From contig JAMXSV010000023.1 in the NCBI GenBank assembly GCA_027559495.1, forward strand, positions 1,054,001-1,118,000: DNA of 64,000 nucleotides. Direction: 5' to 3'. Source of the DNA: Aurifilum marmelostoma (Eukaryota > Ascomycota > Sordariomycetes > Diaporthales > Cryphonectriaceae). Of this stretch, positions 11,129-22,240 are shown piece after piece. Positions within the stretch are counted from its first letter, which is position 1; each line of letters starts with the position of its first letter. The notes under the pieces are model-generated. The model was not told the origin of the DNA. It did no database searches and saw only the letters and a list, made by a program, of their open reading frames with translations. The position numbers were made by a program, and so were the translations under genes.

Positions 11129-12578
11129 TCACGAGGCCGATGGCACTGCCGTTGCCCAAGGATAAGCCGAAGACATTGCACCCCCATAGGCGCTGAGGTC
11201 ATCATAATTTTGTGTGATGTTCTTACCCAGCAGAATCTTTTCGACAAACTGCAAGACGGAAGTGCTTTTGAATTCTACTTAGCAATTATCAAAGTGACCT
11301 GTTCTTGAGAGCAAGAGTGAGACTTACTACCCACTCAGATCACAATGCCCACCGCTTCTAACACTCATGCCGATCCTATCGCCAACCCCCAACCATTCAT
11401 ACACGAGCTTCGCAGCCGGATACACAATGATGGCCGTCCCCTTGCTATTTGTATACGGATCCCCCGTCCCCTGATCAATGACCAGGGCCCGCGGTGCAAT
11501 CGCGGCAGCAATGGTATGAGCATCATAGGGCAGCCACTCGGAGTGGTTTACAAAAGTGCCGAGTTCGTTGTCACTCCACCACGGCGCCCCTGCCTTGGAG
11601 TTCTCGAGCGTCTCGTCCTGCCCGCTCAGATTGTGGTACCTGTACGGTCCTAGCCCCTGGACGCCGCTGGACATGGGCATGGTGAGCGTGATGCGTGCGT
11701 CGAGTAGGCCGGCTGCGAGGGCGCCCTTCCCAAGGCGAGAGCAGCCTGTGACACCGACGCGGGTAGGATCAATCTCAGGCACGGTGAGGTCGAGGGCATC
11801 GAGAACACGATGAAAGCCCCAGGCCCAGGCTGTGAGAACTCCTGTTTGCAGAGAGAGCAGCATGTTAGTGTCAACAAAATATGGGAATTCGAAGCAGCCG
11901 GATGCTCAAGGTGACTTGAGATTTACCAATGTCTCTGCCGCTGTAGATGTCCCAGAACGCCCCAGTCTTGTCATTGCTGTCCGCAGCAACAGAGGTGTAA
12001 TCGAAGCCAACAATAGCGATACCTGCAGTGATATAAGGACTGTTGTCCATGCCACCGATATTAATCACGACAGGCGCGGGATCGGTCTTGCTGGCTCCAG
12101 CAGGCAACTGGATATCAGCAACGAATTTCCCAGTCTTCCCGCCTGCCGTGACAGCAATGCTGACACTCGGCCCGGACCGCGTTGCAGTCACGTTCTCCTC
12201 GGAATGATCTGGATAAGATCCATACTGATAGTTCTGGAGTAGCTGCAGTATCTCTGGCTGTCGGCATGCGTACCACTCGGCCGGGGTCTGGATACGACCA
12301 TCGGCCTTGCCCTCCATGACGGCCTCAGCAAAGTCTGTGAGGGACTCGTTACCTGCATTGGATGTGGTCGTGAAGCCGAGAGGCAGGAAAGGGTCCGGCA
12401 TTGTGGTCTGCTGTGGCAAAGATAACCACTGTGGGAACGGTGATGGGACTGTTGGGCATGCTGTGGCTCTTCCAGAAATGCTATAGATGCGTTTCTCCCG
12501 CAGAGGCTCGTTCTGTGAGAAACCTCCTCTCACGTGAAGGGAGAGAATAGTAATAATGAATTCACTTCGATTCCACAT
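11129..12578 (-). CDS. Carbohydrate esterase family 15 (glucuronoyl methylesterase-like), probably secreted
   Basis: Probable exons 12578-11927, 11841-11328 and 11264-11129 give about 433 residues. The hydrophobic N-terminus (FIITILSL) may be a weak signal peptide. Mature-like sequence begins ACPTVPSPFPQW and then LPDPF-like MPDPFLPLG, with PAEWYACRQPEILQLLQ as in CE15 enzymes. The nucleophile motif GVTGCSRLGKG (Ser about 252) and the catalytic His in RSGGHCD (about 383) are present. These enzymes cut the ester between 4-O-methylglucuronic acid of xylan and lignin alcohols. The second intron is the least certain part: a GTAAGT donor at 11327 and an acceptor at 11265 restore an FVEKILLGKN tail like that of other CE15 proteins, but nearby acceptors are possible. 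The stop lies only 79 bp from that of the convergent DenD-like gene. Confidence 0.8.
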
Positions 12579-13466
12579 TGTGAATTTCTCCTGTATTGAA
12601 AAACGACAGCCAGTCTCTCGATCATTCAGTCGTTGTCAGATAATGACCATCTTGTCAATGGACAGTAATGAGCGGGAGGTCGCGATGCATTTTATTAATA
12701 GTGAAGTAGTCAATATATCGGTCATTCTGTATATATTGCCCATCCATATTGCAATCCATTCTATCCATATGAAAAATTAGCCGTAATATAAACAATTTTC
12801 GGTGGTGCGGCATGCAGAAATACTGCTCTCATAGGACTGCCGATATGGACTCATATGAAACCCCGCTTTAGGAAAGGAAGATTGTGAACATGCCCAAAGA
12901 TTTTACTCTGAATAGGCGGATTGTATACCCATTCATCGCATTGATACTCAGAGAGAAAGAAAGGACAAAAGAAAGGGGGGGGGGGGGAGGTAACTGCAAC
13001 ATTCGAGGTGGCAACCAATCAGTCTGCAGAATTGTGACCAAATATCAAGGAAAAGGTGGGAGGCATCAACTTGGGTAAATTGGAAGAATTGTATGCGGCA
13101 ACACATTGTGTAAGTGCCTAGTCACAAATTCATCTGTATGAATTCTGACCAAGAGTCTGAAAGCTTTATCTGAGACACAGATTACAAACTGATGATGGTG
13201 AAGGAAGACGAGGGAAGTTTATGAAGGAGGGGAGGGTTGAAGACAGCTGCCAAGGGGTTCTACAGTGCTGCCCCTGACCCAGCGATAAGATAAGAGATTA
13301 GAGCACCCCGCCAGCCCCACCAAAAAAGTTTAGGCCTAGAGCACAGCTGTGGTGACGCAGAGAGGATTCACACTAGAGGCGACTTTGAATTTCTTGCAAT
13401 TCCCCCTCCTTGATACATTCCACCCAAGGCCACGAGTGCCAGGACCATAAAGACGGAAAAGGAAAA
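12579..13466. other. Divergent intergenic region between CE15 and RIO1
   Basis: 888 bp. A TATATAT stretch at about 12729-12737 is suitably placed to serve the CE15 gene. A G14 tract occupies 12974-12987. No coding segment was recognised. Confidence 0.45.
12974..12987. repeat. Poly-G tract (14 nt)
   Basis: Uninterrupted G14 preceded by a purine-rich GAGAGAAAGAAAGG-like stretch. One of several similar tracts in the window. Confidence 0.9.
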
Positions 13467-15067
13467 ATGGCCACAAATTCAATAGCAGATTCTCCCAAAG
13501 AGACACCACAATATACCGATCCTCCAGCAGACGAGGCAGAGAACGAAGATGAGCTCGACGACATCTTTGACGAAGACGACCTCGAATTCGACGGTCCCTC
13601 CTACAACCGCCAGACCACCAGCGGCCCAGCCGGCGCCAAACCAGCTGCCAACACGCGCGCAAGCGTAGACGACCAGATCTCCGCCCTCTCCAAGCACGCT
13701 GCCAAGATCCGCCTCGACGATGTCAAGCAGTCGCAGGACCGCGACAAGGACAAGGCCGACCGCGCCACCTCCGAGCTGGTCCTGGACCAGCGCACCCGCA
13801 TGATCCTTCTGCAGATGATCAACCGCGGCGTCGTCAGCGAAATACACGGCGCCATCAGCACGGGCAAGGAGGCCAACGTGTATGGGGCCGTGCTGCACCC
13901 GGACGATGGGAGCGAGCCAGTTCAGAGGGCCATCAAGGTCTACAAGACGGCGATTCTGGTGTTCAAGGACCGCGAGAGGTACATCACGGGCGAGCACAGG
14001 TTCAAGAGCGGTGCCGATAAGGGGAACAACAGGAAGATGGTCAAGCTGTGGGCGGAGAAGGAGTTCAGGAACCTGAGGAGGATATACGCTGCTGGCATCC
14101 CCTGTCCCGAGCCCGTCTCGCTCAAGCTCCATGTCATGGTCATGAGCTTCCTGGGTGACAGGAAGGGCTGGGCCTACCCGAGGCTACGGGATGCCGGAGT
14201 CAGCAGTGACGAGGAGTGGAGGGACCTCTACATCCAGCTGCTCAGCGTCATGAGGCGGTTGTACCAGGTCTGCAAGCTGGTGCATGCCGACTTGAGCGAG
14301 TACAATATCCTTTACCACGACCACAGACTATACATCATCGACGTGTCGCAGAGTGTCGAGCACGACCACCCTCGATCCCTCGAATTCCTGCGTATGGACA
14401 TCAAGAATGTCGGCGACTTCTTCCGGCGCCAAGGTGTGGATACTCTCGCAGACAGGACTATATTCAACTTCATCACTGCACCCGAGGGGCCGGTAGAGGA
14501 AGCGAGCATGAAGGACAGCATCGAACATCTCTATGAGGTCAGGGTAGCCACTGGGGATGATGAGCAGGCACAAGCAGATGTTGAGGTCGACAACGAGGTC
14601 TTCCGAAACCAGTACATCCCTCAAACACTGGAGCAGGTCTACGACATCGAGGTGGATGGCCAGAAGATCGGTGCTGGCCAGGGCGACTCACTCGTCTACC
14701 GGAATCTTCTTGCAGATCAGGTCGTTCTTCCCAAGGACGGAGAGGCTGCAGTCGAGGGCGCAGACGACAGCGATGCCTCAGATGACGAATCTGATGATGG
14801 GGCTGCTCTTAGTGATGATGATAGTGACGCCGGAGAGGCCGAAGGCAGACCGCGTGGGAAGCGTTTTCAAGATAAGGACGAGAAGAAGGTAAAGCACCCC
14901 TTGAGACATCGACATTCGTGAACCCGAGAGGTTGGTTTTGCTGCTAACATCAGGTACAGCAACACAAGCAAGCAGTCAAGGAAGCCAAGCGTGAGAAGAG
15001 GAAAGAAAAGATGCCAAAGCATCTGAAAAAGAAGATGGTCTCGTCAACATCTAGAAAGAAGAAATAG
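13467..15067 (+). CDS. RIO1: RIO1-type atypical serine/threonine kinase
   Basis: Exons 13467-14888 and 14954-15067 give 511 residues. The start is the first ATG in frame, in a good context (AAAAATGGCC); the frame extends upstream only through TTG. An acidic N-terminus (about residues 20-45, DELDDIFDEDDLEFD) precedes the RIO domain. The domain has the glycine-loop equivalent HGAISTGKEANVYGA (about 125-139), catalytic loop HADLSEYNI (about 273) and the metal-binding IDVSQSVEHDHP replacing DFG (about 291). The tail is acidic then strongly basic; the second exon supplies the KMPKHLKKK-type end conserved in RIO1. A tandem acceptor (AG at 14953 or 14959) could add or drop two residues. RIO1 acts in late cytoplasmic 40S ribosome maturation and is essential in yeast. 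It is a housekeeping gene with no link to its neighbours. Confidence 0.95.
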
Positions 15068-15482
15068 ATGTCATCATGTGAGCCGCAAGGCCTGGCGAGG
15101 TTACGCAAGTCTCGATCACTTTCCCGTTCAGATGGTCTTCCTGTTTCACTCGTGAAGAGAACACGCAGCTCTATCGGATGATGAAAGCTAAACAGTCCGG
15201 ACAAGCAGTGTCGTGAGCGTTCCGACATCTACGTCTAAACATCTGCGCTGCCTTGATCCTGGACCTGACAACCGGCTAGGCCGGTCTGATGACCAAAGAG
15301 AGCACTGACGATGAGAGCTGTGGAGCCCACGACCTCTAGCTGAATGCTCATGTCTCCCCTTTCAAGTGATAAACAACCACAAACATCTAATTTGCATCTT
15401 CCCGCCCAAACGCTCCCAGCCAATATGCTAAGCTAGCGAGCCGGCCTTCTCTCGAGCACAGACTTTCCCAATTTCCATCTTC
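15068..15482. other. Convergent intergenic region
   Basis: 415 bp between the stops of RIO1 and the convergent PLAC8 gene. Nothing beyond 3' UTR-like sequence was recognised. Confidence 0.5.
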
Positions 15483-16234
15483 TTATTTCTCCCGCATAGG
15501 AGGTGGCGAATGCACAGGTTGTGGCTGCGTCATGACACCCTCAGACTGGTACTGCTGCGTGACGGGCTGAGCCTGGCCACGCCCCGAAGCCTCGCGATAC
15601 GCAGCCTCCTTTTCCTGCTGCATCAAGTCACACAGCGGACAGCAGCACGCCGAGGCCAGGTCCGAAATGGCGTTTCCGCTGAGGTTGTACTTGTCCCTGA
15701 CCTCGGACCGCTGCAACATGATGGGGATCCAGTGGACACCAAAGCAGCCTGCTCCGCAGTAGAGCATACACTGTAATACACATCACACCCGTCAGCAATC
15801 TTTTCTTCTTCTTCTTTTTTATTTTGTCCCCTTTGGAAAAGGAGGGGAAAAAAACATACAGACGTATTGATCCGTTCATAATTCTGCATGTTCGCCCCCC
15901 ACTGCAGCCGGTGATGCGTCTTGCCGAAAGTGAAACAAGGGCAGCAACACGTCTTGAGGCACAGATCCACAGGCGAGCAGAATCCACAGTAGGGAGCGTG
16001 CCACTGAGAGACATCGTAGTCGTCTCCGGCGGCGGGCTGCGGCGACGACCCAGTATGGTGGTGCATGGTCTGCGGTGGCGGGGCCCCGCGTGGAGGGCCA
16101 GCTTCTTCGGCTTCGAGTTGGTCAATCGGCCCGTGAGCTGGTGGGGGTGGTGACGAGGGCCCATGGTGGGGATCTTGGTATGGTGCTTGTATTGGGACCT
16201 GGTATGGCTGTTGATAGGGCTCCTGGTAGGCCAT
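15483..16234 (-). CDS. PLAC8/cornifelin family cysteine-rich membrane-associated protein
   Basis: Two exons, 16234-15860 and 15770-15483 (89-bp intron, GTATGT donor, phase 0), give 220 residues. The first 80 residues are rich in Pro, Gln, Tyr and His (QEPYQQPYQVPIQAPYQ), typical of fungal members. The PLAC8 core follows: WHAPYCGFCSPVDLC, then the CLKTCCCPCFTFG signature, a hydrophobic segment CMLYCGAGCFGVHWIP after the intron, and ASACCCPLCDLMQQEKE. A Gln/Pro-rich tail ends the protein. Relatives include plant FWL/PCR proteins, which affect cell size and Cd/Zn transport, and fungal DUF614 proteins of poorly known function. Membrane association through the Cys-rich segments is inferred from the family. 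The function in this organism is unknown. Confidence 0.88.
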
Positions 16235-16629
16235 GGTGACTTTGTGGTGATGTCTTGGCTGTAGAATTGCTTTTTTGTATGATGCGTTGGTTGGAAGAAG
16301 AAGAAGATGATGATGATCAACGAGACGAAGAGATTCACAAAATGTCTCCCACAAATTGGAAAGTGATCAAGTAGGAGACTTGATGTGTTTTTTGACAAGT
16401 GAGCATTTTGGTGTTCAGATGGACGTGATTCAGATAAATCATAAGCTATTTCGGCCACTAGACTAGGAACTAATCATCCAGATGTCTCACAAACATAAGC
16501 TATACAAAGGGGTGGCCTGCCTTCCGCTTTCATGTAATTGTACAGATGCTCTAGGAATGGGCAGTGTGCACTATTAAAGCCAAAAATTACTATAACAACC
16601 GCATGCAGCCTCATGTTGGTCCAGGCAGG
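16235..16629. other. Intergenic region upstream of the PLAC8 gene
   Basis: 395 bp between the PLAC8 start and the HET stop. It contains an AAGAAGAAGAAGATGATGATGAT microsatellite-like stretch near 16292-16317, probably in the PLAC8 5' leader. No gene was seen. Confidence 0.5.
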
Positions 16630-18498
16630 TCACTCATCTTCCGAGAGCGAAACAATCATCTTTGCGTGAGCAGTTGCGCTTGCGTCCGCATCTGAACTTG
16701 TACGATGCGTTGCTGCATTAAATCTTTCATGAACCCATGTTTCAACCCATGACGAGCCCAAGTAGCCACAAACCCTCGTCTGCAGGAAACTAGTAGCCCA
16801 GTCGTGGGTGGTTTCTGGAACATCTCCGACCAATTTCAGGGTGCTGGCTATGACCAGAGCGTCCTCATAATCCAAGAAGACCTTGATATCCTTGAATTCA
16901 TCAGACATCAGGTTCTTCAGTTGCTGTCGTTCTCTGTCGGTGGCCCACAACAGCCCTTTCCCGACGATACGCAATCGGTGGTTGCTCGTCGTGACTGGTG
17001 GTCTCTCCTCTCTCGCGAGCAAGACGACATCGAGATAGCTGTTGTAGAGCCTTGTCGAAGGCTCTTGTACCAAGCAATAATCTCCTGGTTCGCATGAGGG
17101 TGGCAGCAGGATCGAGATTGTCGGAGGGTCGCTGAAAATACTCAGATTGTCGGCTGGCCACTGCTGTATAGTAAGGCGAGACCATCTAGATGCTCGAGAT
17201 CGCATGCCCAGTCGCCATTCCGAGCCATCATGCTCGAGGCGACAACCCCAGTACGAGGAGGGGTATATACTCGGGCTCTTTGCCCCAGGGCCAGCTGGCT
17301 CATTATCAAGCTCGTTTCTGATCCGGATGGCCTGCGCCAATCGATCAGACGGATCATTCGTAAGGCGTAGATTCATAGCGATAATCACCGCTTTTTCCAT
17401 AGTGGACCATGGGCCTTCGAACAAAAAGGACACGCTCTGCACCCTTTGCAACAACTCCAAGGCGAGATCAAATCTGTCTATAGCGTAATCCGGCTGCAGT
17501 GGCTTCTGCCATTCCCAGTCGATCAAAGCCAAGAGTCCGTAGACCGTGTCTCTTGGGTCCTCGCAAGCCAAGAATGCGACATCCTTAATGGCTGACAGCA
17601 AAGTGAGTTCGACCCTCGACTCAACACCCGCACATAGCAGCGGCCATGCTCGAGCCACTGCCAGTGCGCTCTGGCCGAGGAAGGATGGTCTGTTCCACGA
17701 TTCGATATATGACTTGTTGAAGAGGTAGGTGGTAAGTGCTCTGCTGGGGACCAGAGCCTCGGTGAGGACGCACAGGTAGCCCGCCTCCTGCACCATTCGA
17801 ATATCTGCGGCCAGCTGGGTGAACAGTGTCATTTGCAGTGCATCTCTTCCGCAGCAGAGATGAACGTTGTGGCCAAGAGCTAGTTCTTGGTAAACCCAGA
17901 CGCGCGAGAAGTAAGGACGTCGCACGAGCCTCTCAAAAGAGCGATAGAGTCTCGGCATGGTCAAAACATTTCGGATCATCCATGTCGGCAGGGCCGCGTC
18001 CCGCTTTTCACGATCCATAACCCGATCAAACATGCCTGTGTTGTTGTGTAATGTCTGATACAAGAATTCGCTGTCGTCTGCGTGCTCACCCACGCAGGCC
18101 AGCACGAGCTGAGCATCGTGGAAGATCCTGCCCATCATTGCGACCTGGTGGCTCTTCTCTTGGTTGTTTCCCTGGTCGATACAAACCGCATCGCACCAGA
18201 TGTAGCCTGGTTCGCTGCCGCCGTACCAGCTCGCCTGCTTGAGGACATGCTCGCAGTTATGTCGGACGCGCATGGGAGATCCGTTGACGAGGATAAGCGT
18301 GGTAAGACCTGGGCTGCCCCACGTGTAAGAGATGGCGCGGTAGGCTGGCACCTCTCCTACTGGCCATATTGACATGTGGCAGTGGACGGAGACTGGTCTG
18401 GTCTCATCCACGCTCGTCACCACAAGAAGTCTGATGTGATCTTGGGCATCTGGCAGAGGCTCGTGTGTGAAAGCTGGTCGCGCATCATCTGTCGCCAT
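16630..18498 (-). CDS. Heterokaryon incompatibility (HET) domain protein
   Basis: Single exon of 622 residues from ATG 18498. A longer frame to 18570 adds a hydrophobic stretch encoded in the likely leader and is less attractive. The HET domain spans about residues 50-210 with all three signature blocks: YRAISYTWGSP, then IWCDAVCIDQGNNQEKSHQVA with MMGRIFHDA, and SRVWVYQELALG. The remaining 400 residues are the divergent C-terminal part; no NACHT/WD40, ankyrin or patatin partner domain is visible. HET proteins can trigger cell death after non-self recognition between fungal strains, but most of the many copies per genome are uncharacterised. No obvious partner gene (for example NLR or SesA-like) lies next to it. 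The domain call is firm; an incompatibility role is only possible. Confidence 0.9.
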   Translation of the reverse strand: MATDDARPAFTHEPLPDAQDHIRLLVVTSVDETRPVSVHCHMSIWPVGEVPAYRAISYTWGSPGLTTLILVNGSPMRVRHNCEHVLKQASWYGGSEPGYIWCDAVCIDQGNNQEKSHQVAMMGRIFHDAQLVLACVGEHADDSEFLYQTLHNNTGMFDRVMDREKRDAALPTWMIRNVLTMPRLYRSFERLVRRPYFSRVWVYQELALGHNVHLCCGRDALQMTLFTQLAADIRMVQEAGYLCVLTEALVPSRALTTYLFNKSYIESWNRPSFLGQSALAVARAWPLLCAGVESRVELTLLSAIKDVAFLACEDPRDTVYGLLALIDWEWQKPLQPDYAIDRFDLALELLQRVQSVSFLFEGPWSTMEKAVIIAMNLRLTNDPSDRLAQAIRIRNELDNEPAGPGAKSPSIYPSSYWGCRLEHDGSEWRLGMRSRASRWSRLTIQQWPADNLSIFSDPPTISILLPPSCEPGDYCLVQEPSTRLYNSYLDVVLLAREERPPVTTSNHRLRIVGKGLLWATDRERQQLKNLMSDEFKDIKVFLDYEDALVIASTLKLVGDVPETTHDWATSFLQTRVCGYLGSSWVETWVHERFNAATHRTSSDADASATAHAKMIVSLSEDE

Positions 18499-19489
18499 AC
18501 TGTTTTGGAGAAAATTAGTAGAAAAAAGAAGAAGAAGAAGAAAGGGTTCAAGATTCAAGATTGTGACCATAGAAGCAGCAGCATAATCATGAGGTCCGAT
18601 CTGGTCGTTTCAGCCGCAGATGCCCTCATTGCTCGCTCAGCACTAGACATGGGAGGGCAGGGCCGGGGAGCACCCTGGTGGTGGACGGCAACTCTCTGGG
18701 CAGACAACCTGTTAATGATTGGGCATCGGCAAGCCGCATACGATATCCTAGCCGCTCACTGTCTCTACCACACCTTCTCGGATCAAATTATGACAAGGAG
18801 TTCCAAGTTCGAGAAGGTCAATTTGCGTTCTGCGATGAGGTCGGAGTAATACTCAAGAACGGATGGTGCCAGTGCACTGGAGAAGATGATCTAATTATCA
18901 AGCTGGGTGCATTGAGAAAAGAATACAGATAGACAAGGTACTGATGGGCATGCTTCTGGTCTGTATTAGGGTTCGGGCACAGCTGCAGCTATCGGTGGTG
19001 AAATGCTTCTGGTTTTGTTCAAGAACTCAATGAAATCATACCGTAATTGACCTGCATCTCCTATTGGGTACATGGCTACTGGCACTTGGCAAGAATGAAA
19101 GCTTTGCCTTGACGTTTGCTCCTGCGTTCACAGCATATTAAACTTCGGACGCACTTTCCCTTCCGGCGTGTTTGTGCAAGTCGCGCTTGCAGTGGTAACT
19201 GTATGACATATCCTGGATAGCGTCAAGGCATTCGCTGTTCGGATGAACTACTATGCACGGCTGACTCATACAGTAATCGAGTCAATGGAAGTATCTCAAC
19301 CTCTTGCCTCCCTCTTGCTTTGACCGTTCCGCCCTCTTTTTGAGGGTTCCTCTTGTCATAATAGATTTGCAAGTTGAATCTCTCGACGTTAATTACCTCA
19401 TATTCAATCATACCATTCCCGTTCGTGGAGCTGCCTCTACACACCAGCCTGGACAATTTACTGCATGATACTTGCTGGCCTTCCTCACG
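18499..19489. other. Divergent intergenic region between HET and GNAT genes
   Basis: About 990 bp. Short open frames exist but none looks coding. An A/G-rich stretch (AAGAAGAAGAAG) at about 18527-18543 lies in the HET leader. Confidence 0.45.
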
Positions 19490-20214
19490 ATGCACGCAGG
19501 AGAATCCCCCACCTTCTACTTCCCCATAGAGACGCCACTCTCAAACGACCGGGTCAAGCTCATCCCCTTCGATGTGGACCTCCACAGCGCCGCCTTTGTC
19601 GACCAGACCAAGGACCACCCAGAGCTGTTCGCCCACATGCCCAGGGGCCCGTTCCCGACGGTCAGCACCTGGAAGTCCCAGTTCGAGGATCCATCCTCCT
19701 TCTTTTCGCCGTCCAACCCGTCCAGCTTCGTCTTCGCCATCATCGACACGACGCGCCCGCCATCCCCGAGGACGAGGATGGCGAGCTAGCAGGCGTCGTT
19801 CTGTACATGAACACGTCCAAGGCGCACCGCAGCACCGAGATCGGCTTCATCGTCGTGCTGCCTAAGTACCAGCGCACACATGTTGCCGTGAACACGGTCG
19901 GCCTGCTGATGCAGTGCGCCTTCGATCCGCCGGACGAGGGAGGGCTGGGCCTTGTGAGGGTCCAGTGGATGACCAGCACCGCCAACATCGCTAGCGCCAG
20001 GCTCGCGGAGAAGATCGGGTACCAAAAGGTCGGCGTGATTCCTTACCATTATTGTTTTGCGCTGGGGAAGAGGACAGAGAAGGTTGGCAATGGGAAGCCA
20101 CTGCCGCCGGGGAGCGACGCCGATGACCTGTGGAGGGACACACTGGACTATAGCATGAGCTGGGACCAGTGGCAGACGGCCAAGGGGAAGGTTGAGGAGA
20201 TGATGGCACGGTGA
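19490..20214 (+). CDS. GNAT-family N-acetyltransferase (RimJ/RimL-like), frameshifted
   Basis: The N-terminal half (from ATG 19490, TFYFPIETPLSNDRVKLIPFD) is read in one frame and the C-terminal half in another. The change falls between about 19745 and 19775, just after the strand SFVFAIIDTT. The shift equals loss of one base, no intron fits the short interval, and the first frame stops at 19787-19789. The second frame continues with ELAGVVLYMNTS, the acetyl-CoA-binding region IGFIVVLPKYQRTHVAVNT, then MTSTANIASARLAEKIGY and F/Y-rich C-terminal strands, ending at 20214. Together about 240 residues, the normal size of fungal proteins acetylating small molecules or N-termini. Codon use and motifs are intact on both sides, so a sequencing indel is as likely as a true pseudogene. 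Confidence 0.75.
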
Positions 20215-20669
20215 GGGGATGATGTTCTGGTTGATTGAGACCCAACAAATCGTGCGAGGCAGGCCTATGTAGCAGCACATCGTATCCAAGACGTCGTTGC
20301 CAGCCTCTAATCAGCTGGAGATGGACCTCCCTGAGGCTATTTTGGACACGAGGATTGATTGCATTGGATAGAAAAGAAAGCATGCAAACTGAACAAATTG
20401 GAGGGTGCCAATTACAACTCTTTCGCCTACAATCTTCAATATGGTGCAAGGCAAACTTACAGCGAAAGACCTCGTTGGACAGTGTGTCAGTGAGTGACAG
20501 TCACCTTAGTGCAGGGATGAATCATGGGACCCCCCACCTCTGATGACATCAAATACCTCTTGGATCTTCTCGCCTCAACTCCCATCTCAACTGGATCAGC
20601 GTTCAGAAGTCACTGCCTCAATTCACTCTTCCCTTTCTCAAACAGGCAGCTACAGTGCAGCATAACACT
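20215..20669. other. Intergenic region
   Basis: 455 bp between the GNAT stop and the SDR start on the same strand. No feature recognised. Confidence 0.45.
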
Positions 20670-21503
20670 ATGGCCCAGCGATCATCCCTCAACTTCCTCA
20701 TCACCGGCGCGGGCCGCGGCATCGGTCGGGGTCTGACCCGCCTCCTACTAGCCAAGGGCCACCGCGTTTTTCTCATCGACAACAACAAGACAGAGCTAGA
20801 CCACCTCGTGTCCACCCACCTGGCCCCCTCCTACCCCAACACCGCCTTCCAAGCCTCGCTCACCGACCTCCGCAACCCCACCGCCATCCGCGACGCCGTC
20901 TCGCACGCCGCGGTCTTCTTCGACCGCAGGCTCGACGTGCTCATCAACAACGCGGCCCTGACAGGCTTGGCGGGCCACAGCGAGGGACAGCAGCGGTTCG
21001 AGGACATGTCGCTGGACGACTGGAATGCCTCGCTCGAGACGAACCTGACGGCGCCCATGCTGCTGAGCCAGGCGTGCGTGTCGCTCCTGCGGCGGCAGAG
21101 CGGCGCGGGGCAGGACGGCAACGGGGGTTCCATTATCCACATGTCCTCGACGCGGGCGAAGCAGAGCGAGCCGCTGAGCGAGGCGTACGCGGCGACCAAG
21201 GCGGGGCTGATCGGGCTGACGCACGCGATGGCGGCCAGCCTGGCGGGCGATGGGATCACGGTGAATGCCATCTTGCCCGGGTGGGTTAATGTGGCGCAGG
21301 AATGCAAGCAGGCTGACGACGAGGGCCTGGGGTGGGAGGTCGGACTGAGCGAGGACGATCACAAGTGGCACTTTAGTGGCAGGGTAGGAAAGGTGGAGGA
21401 TGTGCTGGGTGCGGTTGAGTTTCTGGTCAGGGAGAGGTTTGTCAATGGGACCGAGATTGTGCTGGACGGTGGTGTCACCAGGAAGATGGTTTATCCTGAG
21501 TAA
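20670..21503 (+). CDS. Classical short-chain dehydrogenase/reductase (SDR)
   Basis: Intronless, 277 residues from ATG 20670; the frame extends to 20655 only through GTG. The Rossmann motif TGAGRGIG lies at about residues 13-20, the NNAALTG strand motif at about 95-101, and the catalytic centre is SSTRAKQ followed by YAATKAG (Tyr-x3-Lys). Near the C-terminus are the usual ILPGWVNV substrate-loop region and an FVNGTEIVLDGG ending. It would use NAD(P)(H) on an alcohol or carbonyl in the cytosol. Length and motifs fit the large FabG-like group of fungal SDRs, which cannot be assigned a substrate from sequence alone. The GC-rich third positions match the neighbouring genes. No partner suggests a pathway. 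Confidence 0.9.
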   Translation: MAQRSSLNFLITGAGRGIGRGLTRLLLAKGHRVFLIDNNKTELDHLVSTHLAPSYPNTAFQASLTDLRNPTAIRDAVSHAAVFFDRRLDVLINNAALTGLAGHSEGQQRFEDMSLDDWNASLETNLTAPMLLSQACVSLLRRQSGAGQDGNGGSIIHMSSTRAKQSEPLSEAYAATKAGLIGLTHAMAASLAGDGITVNAILPGWVNVAQECKQADDEGLGWEVGLSEDDHKWHFSGRVGKVEDVLGAVEFLVRERFVNGTEIVLDGGVTRKMVYPE

Positions 21504-22240
21504 GGGCAGTAGGAAGTAGGTCTATTGGGATTTAGATTTACACGGGCAAGGGCTTAATGCTGTGAGTTGATCCTCCAGTTCTTCACACCGACTGCTGGAG
21601 TGGCCATGACTGGCACTTCTCGAATGTCCTACTCATGACCCATATGACTCTAGATGGCAGTATATTCCTGATGTGGTTATTGGGAGCAGCATCCGATCAG
21701 GCTACTCGAACCGAGAGTAAGCTCTTCGGCGTGAGCCATGACTACCACAGACACCACGCAGCTGAGCACTGGATACCCAAGACGAATGCTGGACCTCACA
21801 CTTGCTGGCTCCGATGCGATCTGAAACCATGCAGGTGACATGGCAGCCCATCACTTGAGCTCCTCCTGCTGCAGGTCTTGCCAGGGCTTGCCCCGCGTCA
21901 GGGGACAGCGGGCCGGTCCACTGTAGCACGCTCCACATCAGGGCCTGGCTTTCTGGCGGTCAGGGTCTCCGTGGGGCTGTGGCTGCACAGTGGTAGCTCT
22001 CGGGCCCACGGCACTGAGGGGCTGTGTTGGGTGGTGTCAGAAGTCCGTGAGGTGTCCCAAGCTCCGAAGTCTCTGAGAACAAGACGACCTTATTTTTGTC
22101 GAGTATCAGCTTGTAGACTGCATTCGAGCTCTGGTATATTGAACTCAGTCTCTGCTTCTTCATTTTCTTTCCCCAAGCGATTACGCCTCAACCCACACAG
22201 CACCCGGCCGGAGATCGATCTGTAAAGCATACAAAACAAG
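21504..22240. other. Intergenic region upstream of metacaspase
   Basis: 737 bp. The last 120 bp look like a CT-rich 5' leader for the metacaspase. I searched it for an upstream exon encoding a Pro/Gln-rich prodomain and found none. Confidence 0.5.

Noticed and set aside
19700..19800. Intron to explain the GNAT frame change
   Set aside because: Available GT/AG pairs would delete the core strand SFVFAIID, and none spans only the short interval where the frame changes.
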